From Polyangiaceae bacterium (lineage in GTDB: Bacteria; Myxococcota_A; Polyangia; Polyangiales; Polyangiaceae), in contig JAJDAH010000403.1 of the NCBI GenBank assembly GCA_029261965.1, forward strand, positions 1 through 64,000: 64,000 nt of DNA, read 5' to 3'. Made by a program: the position numbers and the translations under genes. Each line of letters starts with the position of its first letter. The first letter of the stretch is position 1. The notes beneath the pieces are model-generated. The model was not told where the DNA came from. It was given only the letters and a program-made list of their open reading frames with translations, and did not search any database. This document shows, one piece after another, positions 26,672-35,627 of the stretch.

Positions 26672-26755
26672 GGTGGGATATTAACGGGACTTCCCCCCGG
26701 GCAGCCCCCCTTTGTTAACGCGCACTTGGGCTGCGTCGGACCGGAGCGGTTGCCT

Positions 26756-27466
26756 CTACAGCATGTTGATCGACGTGACGCTGATCGATCCGTTGGCGCG
26801 AATTACTTCGAACACGGCCTCGAACTCGGTACCCATTCCGTCGTCAATCGTGAACGAGAGCGAGGTGTCGTCGGGAAGATTGACCAGTCGTTCGGACGTG
26901 ATGAAGCCGTGCGACATCGCCGTGATGGTCCACGGCGCTCTCACGCGCACGGAGTTGTTGTCGGGACTGCTGCTGCGCATGAAGTTGATGACCCAGTCCG
27001 TGTCGTTGTCGCCGCAGAGTGGGTCGGTGACCATTCGCGGGTGGTAGAGTCGGCAGTCGGCGGCGTCGGTGATGTCGCACGCGTACACGTTGAATCCGGG
27101 CTCGAAGCTCGCTGGAAAACTGCAGTCGACAGGCGCTCCGGAGGTCATTCCGCCAGCTCCTGCCGTGCCCGCCATCCCGCCGGAGGAGGAGCCAGCCAAA
27201 CCGCCGGAGCCCGCCGATCCACCAGCCGACGAGCCGCCCGAGCCCGCCGAACCGCCGGTGGATACGCCACCCGAGCCCGCGGACCCGCCGGCAGACGAGC
27301 CCCCCGTGGACGAGCCCCCCGAGCCGTCGGAGCCCCCCGAGCCGCCGGAGCCAGCCGCGCCACGCGCCATTCCACCGGTTCCATCGGTTCCGTCGTCACC
27401 ACTGCTCGAGTCCGAGCACCCAACCAGCCCCAGCATCGCAGCACCAATTGACCAAGCGAGTCGCAT
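26756..27466 (-). CDS. Glycine-rich-spacer lipoprotein with a C-terminal beta domain
   Basis: 236 residues from the ATG at 27466, which has AGGAAAG upstream. Lipobox LVGC (Cys-17); the spacer (about 30-100) is built from GSGGSSAGGSA and GSGGVSTGGSA units. The remaining 135 residues contain a pair of Cys and a strand-rich region (SVRVRAPWTITAMSHGF, LSFTIDDGMGTEFEAVFEV) that reads like a beta-sandwich. Not matched to a family. Same strand as, and 93 bp downstream of, the esterase gene. Confidence 0.75.
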   Translation of the reverse strand: MRLAWSIGAAMLGLVGCSDSSSGDDGTDGTGGMARGAAGSGGSGGSDGSGGSSTGGSSAGGSAGSGGVSTGGSAGSGGSSAGGSAGSGGLAGSSSGGMAGTAGAGGMTSGAPVDCSFPASFEPGFNVYACDITDAADCRLYHPRMVTDPLCGDNDTDWVINFMRSSSPDNNSVRVRAPWTITAMSHGFITSERLVNLPDDTSLSFTIDDGMGTEFEAVFEVIRANGSISVTSINML

Positions 27467-27559
27467 CTTTCCTGTCTCCGATGGTTGAAACCGGGAGCAC
27501 CCTAGCGACCGCTTTGGGGGGAGATCCATCCCCGGAGTTGGGGTGGTGCGGGTGTGCCC

Positions 27560-28681
27560 TCAGCGGGTCGAAACGACCGCGGCGACGAGGTCGTCGCGCA
27601 TGATGACTTCCGGCCAGTCCACCGGATCGGTCCCGTGGGCTTTGCCGAGCATGAAATAGTTCTTGTGGACGAAAACTCCCGCGCAACTCGGCCACTCGGT
27701 CACTTGCGTATTGCCGAGCATGCTCAGAGCGGCAGCGCCGCAGCCGTGGGCTTGCGCCGCGGCATCTTGGTTCAGCTCGCCCGGCACGGTGAAGTCGAGC
27801 TCACCGACGGTACCGAGCACGCTGACGCGATCCGAGCACGCTGGCATCGAAGAGCCCCCGGCCATGAGCACGACGCCCGCCGCTCGACTGCTGAGCTCGG
27901 GCAGGCAAACGAACGTGCGCGCATAGATGGCACCCCACGAGTGGCCGACCATCCACATGTTGCGGATGTCGAACGCGCCGAGCTCTGCGTAGACCCAGTC
28001 GATGACCTCGTGCAGGTGCGGCGAGTCCTGACCCCCGTCCTGTCGGCCCCACTGCGAGCCGATGGCAAGCGGTGTCGCGATGACGAGATCGTTCTGGGTC
28101 GAGACGGGAGCCGCGTTGAAGTAGCCCCGAATATAGGGCTTGAGAACTTCGATGCTCATCGTGCCGTGGAGATTGAGGATGAACGTGACCGGCGTTCCCG
28201 GCGGCCGATCGCACGGATAGTCGATCAGCACCTCGCGGCCGCCGATCGAGATTGGGCTTTGAACGTTCGGGCCCCCACACGTCGCGCCGGGTATCACCAC
28301 TCCATTGCCAGGCGCACCTGCCGCTCCGCCGGCACCCGGATCGCCACCCACGCCGCCCGTGCCAGGATCACCGCCCGCGCCCGCGGCGCCTCCAGTGGAT
28401 ACACCACCAGTTCCGGCTGCGCCTCCGGTACCTGGACCGGCGCCTCCGGTGGCAGGGCTCGTCCCGCCGGTTCCACCCGTGCTCGATGCAGCGCAGGCGA
28501 CTTCGCACGTGACCTGGTCACCGGTGGCACACACACATTTTTCGAGACACCCGACGGAGGCAGCGCAAGAAGAAGCGCCACCGCTCGAGCTCCCGTCCCC
28601 GTCGGCACCTTTGCCCGAGCCGCCGCAGCTCATCAGCATGGCCGCCATCGACAGACTGGCCCAAAGCCCAAGCGTTTTCAT
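27560..28681 (-). CDS. Alpha/beta-hydrolase lipoprotein (esterase or PHB-depolymerase-like)
   Basis: 373 residues; GGAGG is well placed before the ATG at 28681. Lipobox LMSC (Cys-19), a Cys block, a GTGGA/GAGGDP spacer to about 125, then an alpha/beta-hydrolase domain: oxyanion strand LNLHGT, nucleophile elbow GHSWG (Ser-248), an acid in VGELDFT and a late His in GKAHGTDPVDW. The arrangement resembles feruloyl-esterase or polyhydroxybutyrate-depolymerase-like enzymes (LpqC group). Because it is lipid-anchored it would act outside the inner membrane on an ester-containing polymer; the substrate is inferred. Confidence 0.85.
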   Translation of the reverse strand: MKTLGLWASLSMAAMLMSCGGSGKGADGDGSSSGGASSCAASVGCLEKCVCATGDQVTCEVACAASSTGGTGGTSPATGGAGPGTGGAAGTGGVSTGGAAGAGGDPGTGGVGGDPGAGGAAGAPGNGVVIPGATCGGPNVQSPISIGGREVLIDYPCDRPPGTPVTFILNLHGTMSIEVLKPYIRGYFNAAPVSTQNDLVIATPLAIGSQWGRQDGGQDSPHLHEVIDWVYAELGAFDIRNMWMVGHSWGAIYARTFVCLPELSSRAAGVVLMAGGSSMPACSDRVSVLGTVGELDFTVPGELNQDAAAQAHGCGAAALSMLGNTQVTEWPSCAGVFVHKNYFMLGKAHGTDPVDWPEVIMRDDLVAAVVSTR

Positions 28682-28771
28682 CCGTGCCTCCAAACTCGCT
28701 CTCGCCAAGACAATCCTAACAGCGAACGGCAGTCCGCGTGCGAAGGCGAGCCCGATGGAAGGTCTCGGCAC

Positions 28772-29659
28772 TCACAGGCCGCGGATCCCGTTCATCTTGG
28801 TCGATCGAGTCTTGTCGGGCGGACCCGAGCTGCCTTGGCTCCGCTTGCCGCTGCTGACGCATGTCCCGTCCTTCGCCGTGCAGTGGTTGACCGTCTTGCA
28901 GTTGGACGACCGCTGACAATCCGCGGACGAGGCGGCGACGCACGCGCCATCCTTCGCCGAGCAACTGCCCTCGAGCTTGCAGCGCAGCGACCGTTTACAC
29001 CCCGCGCTCGTTAGCGCGGCACACTTGCCGTCCTTCACGCCGCATCTGCCATCCTTGCCGCACGCATCCGAGTTTTTGCACGCTTCCTCGTCGGCTACGC
29101 ACTTGCCCGCGGTCGCTGTGCACTGAGCCTCCTCTGTGCAAGCCGCGGATTTCGAGCAGTCCTCGCTCGATTCGGCCACGCAGCGCCCCTCCTCGGCTTT
29201 GCAGGCACCGAGCCGTGCACACGGGCTCTTGGCGTCCGGCTTCTCGTCGAAAGTTCCCGCACAATGGCGACGTGACAGGGCAACGCATTTTTCGCCCTGC
29301 GTGACGCAGAGGCCGTCCTTCTCGCAAGTCTTCGAACATTCTGCGTGCACGGTCTTCGCGGGATCCTCGCAGCTTCCTTGGTAGGCGCTGCAGTTTCCGA
29401 GCTTCTTGCAATCGGCAGAACGCTTGCAATCGCTGTCGCTCGCCGCCGTGCAGGCGTTCTGTTCTGCGCTGCACTTGCCATTGGCCGTGCACAGCTCGGA
29501 CGCCTTGCAGTCTTCGTCCGAGCCCACGATGCACAGCCCGTTTTCGTCCGCCGTACACTTCCCCAGTTTCGTGCAATCGGGTTTGCTCTTGCACCGATCC
29601 GTCCCGTCGCAGCCAATCAACACGCCGCACAAGGCCAGCGCGCACCAAAATCGATTCAT
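28772..29659 (-). CDS. Lipoprotein made of tandem Cys repeats
   Basis: 295 residues from the ATG at 29659 (GGAGC upstream); lipobox LIGC (Cys-17). Nearly the whole mature protein is about eight repeats of roughly 30-35 residues with the core C(K/R)xxxxCxxxGxCxxxxGxCxAxSxxDC, for example CKRSADCKKLGNCSAYQGSC and CKRSLRCKLEGSCSAKDGAC. It has no Gly spacer, unlike its neighbours, and is Lys-rich and Ser-rich. Six Cys per unit point to a disulfide-linked rod. I know no named family; similar Cys-repeat lipoproteins occur in Polyangiales. Confidence 0.8.
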   Translation of the reverse strand: MNRFWCALALCGVLIGCDGTDRCKSKPDCTKLGKCTADENGLCIVGSDEDCKASELCTANGKCSAEQNACTAASDSDCKRSADCKKLGNCSAYQGSCEDPAKTVHAECSKTCEKDGLCVTQGEKCVALSRRHCAGTFDEKPDAKSPCARLGACKAEEGRCVAESSEDCSKSAACTEEAQCTATAGKCVADEEACKNSDACGKDGRCGVKDGKCAALTSAGCKRSLRCKLEGSCSAKDGACVAASSADCQRSSNCKTVNHCTAKDGTCVSSGKRSQGSSGPPDKTRSTKMNGIRGL

Positions 29660-29708
29660 GATGGCGGGCTCCAGCGCATCTGAGACAGACCCCACTCCGC
29701 GAAGATGA

Positions 29709-30848
29709 CTACTCGCAGCACACGGTGAGCGAGCCGCTGGGAACAGCGGAGCCGATGGAGGCGCCACCCGTGGGATCACACTGGCCTGGATCCGAGACGG
29801 CCGGGACGATGTCAAAGCTATTTCTATTCAACGAAAGGCTGACACAAGTCGGATCGTACGAGCGAGTGCTGGCGTTGTCTTGGCATGCGGAGTCGGTGTA
29901 GCCCTTGACATCCGCCGAGCAGACTTGGCCATTCGCGGGCGCACAGCCACACGGTTCGCACCTGCGGTCGTCATCGACCTGGGCATGGAGGTCGAAGCGG
30001 CGAGAGTAGTTTGCCGGGCAAGAATCGCCGGGCGCGGTCGGCTTGTACACGCAGATCTGCGAGCCGTAAGGAGCCTCGGGCTGCGCAATGCACAGGTCGG
30101 TCCCGGCACAACCGCCTTGGGTCGGGGCGTCGCAGACTGCCACTCGTTCCGTGAACGTCCACGGGTCGACCTGTGTCATGCCGGTCGTCTGCTCCGCGCA
30201 CGAGCCAGGAACGGACAGGATAGGGGGCGGCACGATGCTGTTGTCCGAACTCAGCGGCAACGTGTAGCAGCCGGCTGACGGCGCGCCGGTCGACTGCCCG
30301 CCCAGCGAGCAGCTGTTGTCCGAATATGCGCTTGGAGTGACGCTGGTATCGACAGCGCAGCTTCCGCCGTTGGCGCTGCCACACGTACAAGTGGGGCAGG
30401 AGGCTGGATCCGACGAGAAGGTCCCCGAGTATCCGTCGGTTCCCGCGGTGCACGACGGAGGTGAGTCGGTGAATGCCCCGGCAAACCAATACGCGGGCCC
30501 CGTCCACTGCGCTGGGGGCGGGCGGACGCATTGGTGAGTGGCCGATGGACACCCCCCGGAGCCGGCCGCTCCGCCGGTGCCTTGGCCGCCACTTCCGCCC
30601 GAACCACCCGTGCCGCCCGAACCACCCGTGCCGCCCGTGCCTGCTGCACCGCCCGAGCCCGCTGCGCCGCCCGAACCCCCGGCGCCGCTTCCCCCGGTGC
30701 CGCTCCCCCCGTCGAGCGAGCTACCGGAGTCCGTACCAGCCTCATCAATGGGGACGCCAATCCCGGCGACGGAGCTACTGCAACCCGCCACGCCGGAGGC
30801 CATGATCGCGACGGACACCAGGGCTACTGCAAGTGAAATCAATTTCAT
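29709..30848 (-). CDS. Cys-rich lipoprotein, paralogue of the one at 1893-3050
   Basis: 379 residues from the ATG at 30848; signal peptide ending VAGC (Cys-23), GTGGSG spacer, then a Cys-rich domain opening CVRPPPAQWTGP and ending CCE. It shares this plan and many Cys positions with the protein at 1893-3050, including a CTCG block after about 60 residues of the domain and a repeated HxxCxxCGC-like segment later (CEPCGCAPANGQVC). The two are far apart (27 kb), so the duplication is old. Function unknown. Confidence 0.8.
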   Translation of the reverse strand: MKLISLAVALVSVAIMASGVAGCSSSVAGIGVPIDEAGTDSGSSLDGGSGTGGSGAGGSGGAAGSGGAAGTGGTGGSGGTGGSGGSGGQGTGGAAGSGGCPSATHQCVRPPPAQWTGPAYWFAGAFTDSPPSCTAGTDGYSGTFSSDPASCPTCTCGSANGGSCAVDTSVTPSAYSDNSCSLGGQSTGAPSAGCYTLPLSSDNSIVPPPILSVPGSCAEQTTGMTQVDPWTFTERVAVCDAPTQGGCAGTDLCIAQPEAPYGSQICVYKPTAPGDSCPANYSRRFDLHAQVDDDRRCEPCGCAPANGQVCSADVKGYTDSACQDNASTRSYDPTCVSLSLNRNSFDIVPAVSDPGQCDPTGGASIGSAVPSGSLTVCCE

Positions 30849-30935
30849 TGCGACGAACGGTCTCCGATGTCGCACTCTAGCACGGACGAACGGGCACCGA
30901 TTTTCGACGACCCAGCCAAAACCGTCGGACACCCG

Positions 30936-32066
30936 TCAATGCGGTGGAGCCGAGCACGTGTCCTCGACGGGATCCGAACCAGGCGCGCAGAACGGAGCGA
31001 TGGTCGATGGAGGCAAGAGCGGGCCCACGATGACCGGGGCGGCTTCGAACGACAGCCCGAGAGAAGTGCCATCGCACTCCGGACCGTCAGAATCGACCCG
31101 CATGTCGGCGACCTGGCAAACGAACTTCTTGATGAGCGCGTAGTTCTGGTCGGTAGTGCAAACGCCGACTCCGGAACTGAAGAACGCGGCCTGCGGCACG
31201 AGTCCGAGAATCGCGTCGGCGGATGCCACGGCCGCAAGCGTGCCGTTGGAGCCGCCCCACCTTCGGGTGACTTGGTCTCGGAGCAGGTCGACCGCCAGGA
31301 CGAAGCTTCGGACCTCGAAGTAGATGTTCGCGAGCGGCATCGGAGTCTCGCCGAAGCGCGCGACGAGACGGAACTTGCTGACGTAAGCGTTCGTGTCTCG
31401 CAGAACAGCGTCCGGCGGCTCACCCGTCGCAGAAAAGTCGCCAGTGACTCTGTCCGCACGGACGGGCCACTCGTCCGTGCCGTCGAACAGGGGATCGAAG
31501 CCGCTCATGCCCTCGGGATTGGCGGCGAGAGGCACGTACCAATCGACGTCGACCTGATCATCGTCGGCGAGACCGCTGTAGCCTCGCACGCGCATGATTC
31601 CGATGGGCGCATCGAGGCCCTGCTCGAGGCGAGTATTGAGCAGCTCACTGCTGATGAGGTGCAAGCCGAAGAGCTTCTCTTGAGAAGCCAGCAACAAGCC
31701 GACACCGTTATCTTCACCCCGCTGCCCGTCGAGAGGATTCCCGTCGGTCCACGCTGGCGGTAGGCATCGAGGTGGGTCCCCGTCTCCGGCCGTGCAGGTC
31801 GAGTCGAGATCGAAGCCTTTGCTCGTCGGATCGCGTACACCCATTTTGTTCGCCCCATCCCCGAAGTCCACACGATGGATGACGAGCGTGAGCTCGACGT
31901 CACCACCCGCGTTCGAAATGTCGGGCGCTTCGGTGGGCGCTGCGGACTCACAAGTGGACTCCACCTCGCGCGACGGCCTCGCTTCGTCGAAGTCGGCGCC
32001 GATGAGCTGCTCGCATCCCCCGAGCACCAGGACGAGCACCACCCCGAGCACCACCCCGAGCCTCAT
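30936..32066 (-). CDS. Lipoprotein of unknown function without Gly spacer
   Basis: 376 residues; a Val/Leu-rich signal peptide ends LGGC (Cys-18). The mature protein is acidic and lacks the low-complexity spacer usual here. It contains LTLVIHRVDFGDG near residue 60, a WYVPLAANPEGMSGFDP segment, a GFSATGE-like turn and a C-terminal Cys pair. I recognise no domain; the alternation of strands and short loops suggests an all-beta fold. It is the most upstream gene of the minus-strand lipoprotein series that starts at 32066. Confidence 0.72.
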   Translation of the reverse strand: MRLGVVLGVVLVLVLGGCEQLIGADFDEARPSREVESTCESAAPTEAPDISNAGGDVELTLVIHRVDFGDGANKMGVRDPTSKGFDLDSTCTAGDGDPPRCLPPAWTDGNPLDGQRGEDNGVGLLLASQEKLFGLHLISSELLNTRLEQGLDAPIGIMRVRGYSGLADDDQVDVDWYVPLAANPEGMSGFDPLFDGTDEWPVRADRVTGDFSATGEPPDAVLRDTNAYVSKFRLVARFGETPMPLANIYFEVRSFVLAVDLLRDQVTRRWGGSNGTLAAVASADAILGLVPQAAFFSSGVGVCTTDQNYALIKKFVCQVADMRVDSDGPECDGTSLGLSFEAAPVIVGPLLPPSTIAPFCAPGSDPVEDTCSAPPH

Positions 32067-32355
32067 GACGCGATTGGAGCACGGCTGGCGCCGAGAATCG
32101 ATCGAGGCTCAGGGGTTCCCGAGTCCGAGGCAGTTTGCCCCGAAGGGTAACTACGCCCCAGGTCCATCGGATCCGCCGCACGAAGCATCACCTTGCTGAA
32201 GCGAGAGATACCGCGAGCGTTCGGCACAGCGATAAACGATCCGTTGGGTGACAACACGCTGCGGCGTCTGGCCGGAGAACACCTCGCGCCTCGTCACCAG
32301 CACTCCACTGAACGAGTCTTGCAGCTCTGTCTGGAGTAGTGGCGTTCGTGGCTCT

Positions 32356-32724
32356 CTAGAGTTTGTGTGGGTTCCTGTTCGGGCAAGTCTTGTCGCTGCA
32401 GCGATCGGGGATCGTCTTGGTCCCGGTGACCATCAGTGAGCCGCACATCTTGCACTTTCTCCCTGTGGGTTTCGTCTCGGTCTTGAACTTGCACATCGGC
32501 TTGACGTCCGCGTTGCAACGCCACTCTGGCCCGAAGCGCCCCTTCTTGGGGACGAGCACGCCGTTCTTGCACAAAGGGCACTTGACCTTCGTGGGCTTGA
32601 AGTAGTCCTTGCCGTAGGTCTCGTCGTACTTCTTCTTGATTTCGGCCATGCGCGCGGGCGTCGCTCCCTTTTTCGCGACCTTCTTGAACGCCGTCTTCTT
32701 CTTCGGGATTTTCTTCTTTGCCAT
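32356..32724 (-). CDS. Lys-rich protein with topoisomerase-type C4 zinc ribbons
   Basis: 122 residues from the ATG at 32724. The first 55 residues are very basic (MAKKKIPKKK, then AFKKVAKKG). Then come two C4 zinc-ribbon units: CPLC ... CNADVKPMC (first) and CKMC ... CSDKTCPN (second), as in the zf-C4_Topoisom family (PF01396) found at the C-terminus of topoisomerase I. The gene has no topoisomerase body, so it may be a free-standing nucleic-acid-binding protein. It is the last of a minus-strand series, 94 bp downstream of the HipA-like gene. Confidence 0.8.
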   Translation of the reverse strand: MAKKKIPKKKTAFKKVAKKGATPARMAEIKKKYDETYGKDYFKPTKVKCPLCKNGVLVPKKGRFGPEWRCNADVKPMCKFKTETKPTGRKCKMCGSLMVTGTKTIPDRCSDKTCPNRNPHKL

Positions 32725-32818
32725 GTTGAAAGCTCCCAGCTCTTGGCGTCGGCGGATTCTTGGTCGCCGCGTCGGCGGGCAATATCGCACGAACTGAACG
32801 CGCAGATCGATACTCGGG

Positions 32819-33511
32819 CTAGCTGGCGAACGCCTCGATGCGGTGGGCGAGCCCCATCACGAGACGTTCGAAGGACAGATCGATCGCTGCGAGCCATTCT
32901 CGCGGTACCACGTCGAGCAAGCGGCGCAGCTGCGCTTCGTCGATTGGCGGTGGAAGCGCCCGCGACCGCTCGGAGCCGCGAAGGAAGTGGTTGGGCGCGA
33001 GTTCGAACGCCGGGGAAGTGTCGTCCAGGTAGTCGGCGAAACGACAGCTTCCGTGATCGATGAGCCAATAGTCACCGAGCGCGTCTCGAATCAGATTGTC
33101 GCTGAGGGTGGTGCGGTCGAAGTTCGCGAAGAGAACGTCGACGGTGAACATCGCCGATAGAACGTTGGCAGGAAGAGAGGGTGGCTCGGCGAGCCTCACG
33201 TTTTCGGCGTCCGGGATCCACCGAACGGCGAGATTCCACCCGACGCTGCCATCCAAGACGTCCCAGAATTCGTCCGTCCCGACGCGGGGCGTTCTCGCGT
33301 CGAGCCACACCGGACGCACTTCGGGCACGGGGTAGCCCCAGTGCCCGGCGAGTCGGCCGACGACGAACTCTGCGACTAGCGCGAACGGCCCGGGACCTGC
33401 AGCACGGAACTTGATGACATAACGCTCGCCGTCGCTCGCGGCGGCCACCCAAGTTTCGGTACTGCCCCGACCGGCTCGATGCAGCAGTCGCTCCGCGCAC
33501 AGGGTCGCCAC
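32819..33511 (-). CDS. HipA-like kinase-domain protein
   Basis: 230 residues from a GTG at 33511. It follows the HipA-like kinase pattern (HipA_2 type): YVIKF holding the ATP-binding Lys near residue 34, an AEFVVGRLAGHWGYPVPEV segment, the catalytic FANFDRTT loop near 132-139 and LIDHGSC with the metal-binding Asp. HipA itself phosphorylates glutamyl-tRNA synthetase; for the solitary HipA_2 members the substrate is not known. No HipB-like antitoxin gene adjoins. Its neighbours are a radical SAM protein upstream (79 bp) and a zinc-ribbon protein downstream. Confidence 0.75.
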   Translation of the reverse strand: MATLCAERLLHRAGRGSTETWVAAASDGERYVIKFRAAGPGPFALVAEFVVGRLAGHWGYPVPEVRPVWLDARTPRVGTDEFWDVLDGSVGWNLAVRWIPDAENVRLAEPPSLPANVLSAMFTVDVLFANFDRTTLSDNLIRDALGDYWLIDHGSCRFADYLDDTSPAFELAPNHFLRGSERSRALPPPIDEAQLRRLLDVVPREWLAAIDLSFERLVMGLAHRIEAFAS

Positions 33512-33590
33512 GCGCTACCCCACTAGCACACCCGCCGGTTTCTGAAAGCGCCGGGCAAATGAGCCGGCGCCGGCGTGCCATCGATCGTGG

Positions 33591-35588
33591 CTAGGCACGC
33601 ATCAGCGGTGTGAGCTCCGGGACGAGGTCGAGCAAGTTTTCGCCGCGACTCTCGTCGAGCGCGCGCGTCGTTCTTGCGAACTTGCCTTGAAGCTCTTCGG
33701 CATCGTCGACGTCCGGTTGTTCCAGCACGCTGATGATTGAATCAATGCTCGTGTACAGAGCTGGGTCGCTCCCGCCGTCGGTCGCGAAGAACTGTTCTCG
33801 TGCACTCGCAAGCCGTTCGATGGCGAGCTGTCTGAGTGCGCGGGGCAGAATGCGGACGTTGAGATGGTCCGGGTGTTGAAGTGGGCTCATGATAATGGTG
33901 CGGACGTGCTTGAAGTTTTTCTTGTCGACGTATTCCATGAGCTCGTTGAGCCGCAGGACGTTGTAGACTTGAACGACGCACCCGATCCGGATGGACGATA
34001 TTCCGTACTCGTCGAATTGGTCGTCGAAGTGGGTCAGGTTCGCGTCGATCTCGCTCCAGACCGATGGGTTGCGAATGTAGTCGTTGATGCGACCAAAACC
34101 GTCGATGCTGCACGTAAGAGTGACGCCCTTGAAATGCGGCCACAGGTCTCGAATCTCGCCGGGCACGTTCGTGACGTTCGTATTGTAGTAGAGAACGATG
34201 TGGTGCGACTCTCCTGCGGCGATCATGCGCTGCAGTAGCTGGAGCATCTGTGGGATGAGCATGGGCTCGCCTCCACTGAAGTGCACGACTTGCGTGTTGT
34301 GCAGGCTGTCCAACAGGGGCTTCCACGCCGCCTCGTCGCGATACCACTGGTAGTCCTTCCCCGAGAATGACTCCCGCGAAAGCTTGCCCCCTTCCAGTAG
34401 GTGAGTTTCGTTGAGCCACCGCGTGCTCGACCAAGGCCCGCAGCTTCGGCATCTGAGGTTGCACGTATTGCCGAGCGAGTAGTGCACCTGAGAGAGGACA
34501 GGCGGAGACGTGCCGTCCGCCTCGGTGCGCGCGACGAGTTCGCGTAGCTCGTTCTGGTCGCACTGCCCCAGTTTTTCGAAGCGATACCCCCCACCTAGTT
34601 TTTCGGCGGACTCGCAGTCTGCGCAGATCTTTGGCCACTCGCCCCGCATCATCTGTGACTTTACGTCGCGCACGAACTTCGAATTGACGACGTCGTCGTG
34701 GGTATGGCCGTTCAGAACGTGCAACCGTCTTCCATCATCACCCACCACGTCGGCGTCGCGCGCGTAGCAGCACACGTTGTACGTCCCGTTTTCCTTGACG
34801 TACTGCTGCATCCAGGGGGCAGGGCATACTGTCGTCTCGGTTCGTGTCTGTGCGAAGCCCGTCCAGGAGGAGCACACCAGTAGCTCGACGGCTGCCAGCC
34901 CGGCGTCCCGGTCACCCGAAGCGTCGCCGAACGCGTCCGAGGCGAGCACGTCCACGAAAGCAGCGCGTGACGGATATTCCGTCAACGCGATGTCGTCCCA
35001 ACCCGAGTCCGAACCGTGGGCCATCCACCGTGGCTCGGCTCCCAGTCGGGCGACTGTCGGCCCCAAGGCTTCATCGAACCTCGCCAGGGCCTTGCGCCCC
35101 GAGGCGTCCCCATCGTCGAGCGTCTGGAAGGTTTGGAAGGTGCACAGCACCGGTCGCGCCGCGCTCTCCGCTAGTGCAAACTCCCGGAGCCGTTCGGCGG
35201 TGGGTCCGAGCCCTTTCCTACTGAACCTAGCTGCGAGAGCTGTGTAGTCTCGCTGGCGAGCCCAGCTCGCCGCGGTGGGAACGCCGGGCTCGTGGTGCTG
35301 TCGAAACCACGCCTGGATCCCGCGGCGCGCATCAGGGGGCCACTGGACGCATTTGTCGACCTGCCACGTCGCGACGGTGTCGTAACGGCATAGGTCGTCG
35401 GCTGCGTAGGTCCCAACGATTAGAAGATCGTCGATGGGATCGCGAGCACGTCCGATGAGGACCTGCTCCACTCGCCCAGCCCACGTCACGACGTGGCCTC
35501 GATCGGCAAGCCGGCGGATCAGTCCGGCTTCGTCACGCTCGTCCGTCCATCGCACCCGGAGTACTGCGGCGTCGAAGGCGGTTGCCAT
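33591..35588 (-). CDS. Twitch-domain radical SAM protein with N-terminal dimeric barrel domains
   Basis: 665 residues. Residues 1-100 and 146-245 look like two ferredoxin-like (dimeric alpha-beta barrel) domains of the DUF1330 kind, with YDTVATW and WDDIALTEYPSRAAF as anchors. From 255 the protein has the N-terminal twitch motif CPAPW (255-259), CC at 273-274 and CADC at 322-325, all ligands for an auxiliary FeS cluster, then the radical SAM motif CNLRCRSC (376-383) and HFSGGEPML. This order defines the N-twitch radical SAM group, whose substrates are unknown. No small precursor-peptide gene was found next to it. It may be cotranscribed with the HipA-like gene. Confidence 0.85.
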   Translation of the reverse strand: MATAFDAAVLRVRWTDERDEAGLIRRLADRGHVVTWAGRVEQVLIGRARDPIDDLLIVGTYAADDLCRYDTVATWQVDKCVQWPPDARRGIQAWFRQHHEPGVPTAASWARQRDYTALAARFSRKGLGPTAERLREFALAESAARPVLCTFQTFQTLDDGDASGRKALARFDEALGPTVARLGAEPRWMAHGSDSGWDDIALTEYPSRAAFVDVLASDAFGDASGDRDAGLAAVELLVCSSWTGFAQTRTETTVCPAPWMQQYVKENGTYNVCCYARDADVVGDDGRRLHVLNGHTHDDVVNSKFVRDVKSQMMRGEWPKICADCESAEKLGGGYRFEKLGQCDQNELRELVARTEADGTSPPVLSQVHYSLGNTCNLRCRSCGPWSSTRWLNETHLLEGGKLSRESFSGKDYQWYRDEAAWKPLLDSLHNTQVVHFSGGEPMLIPQMLQLLQRMIAAGESHHIVLYYNTNVTNVPGEIRDLWPHFKGVTLTCSIDGFGRINDYIRNPSVWSEIDANLTHFDDQFDEYGISSIRIGCVVQVYNVLRLNELMEYVDKKNFKHVRTIIMSPLQHPDHLNVRILPRALRQLAIERLASAREQFFATDGGSDPALYTSIDSIISVLEQPDVDDAEELQGKFARTTRALDESRGENLLDLVPELTPLMRA

Positions 35589-35627
35589 TCCTCGGCATGC
35601 TACTCGATTTGCGGGCTCCGGTATTCA

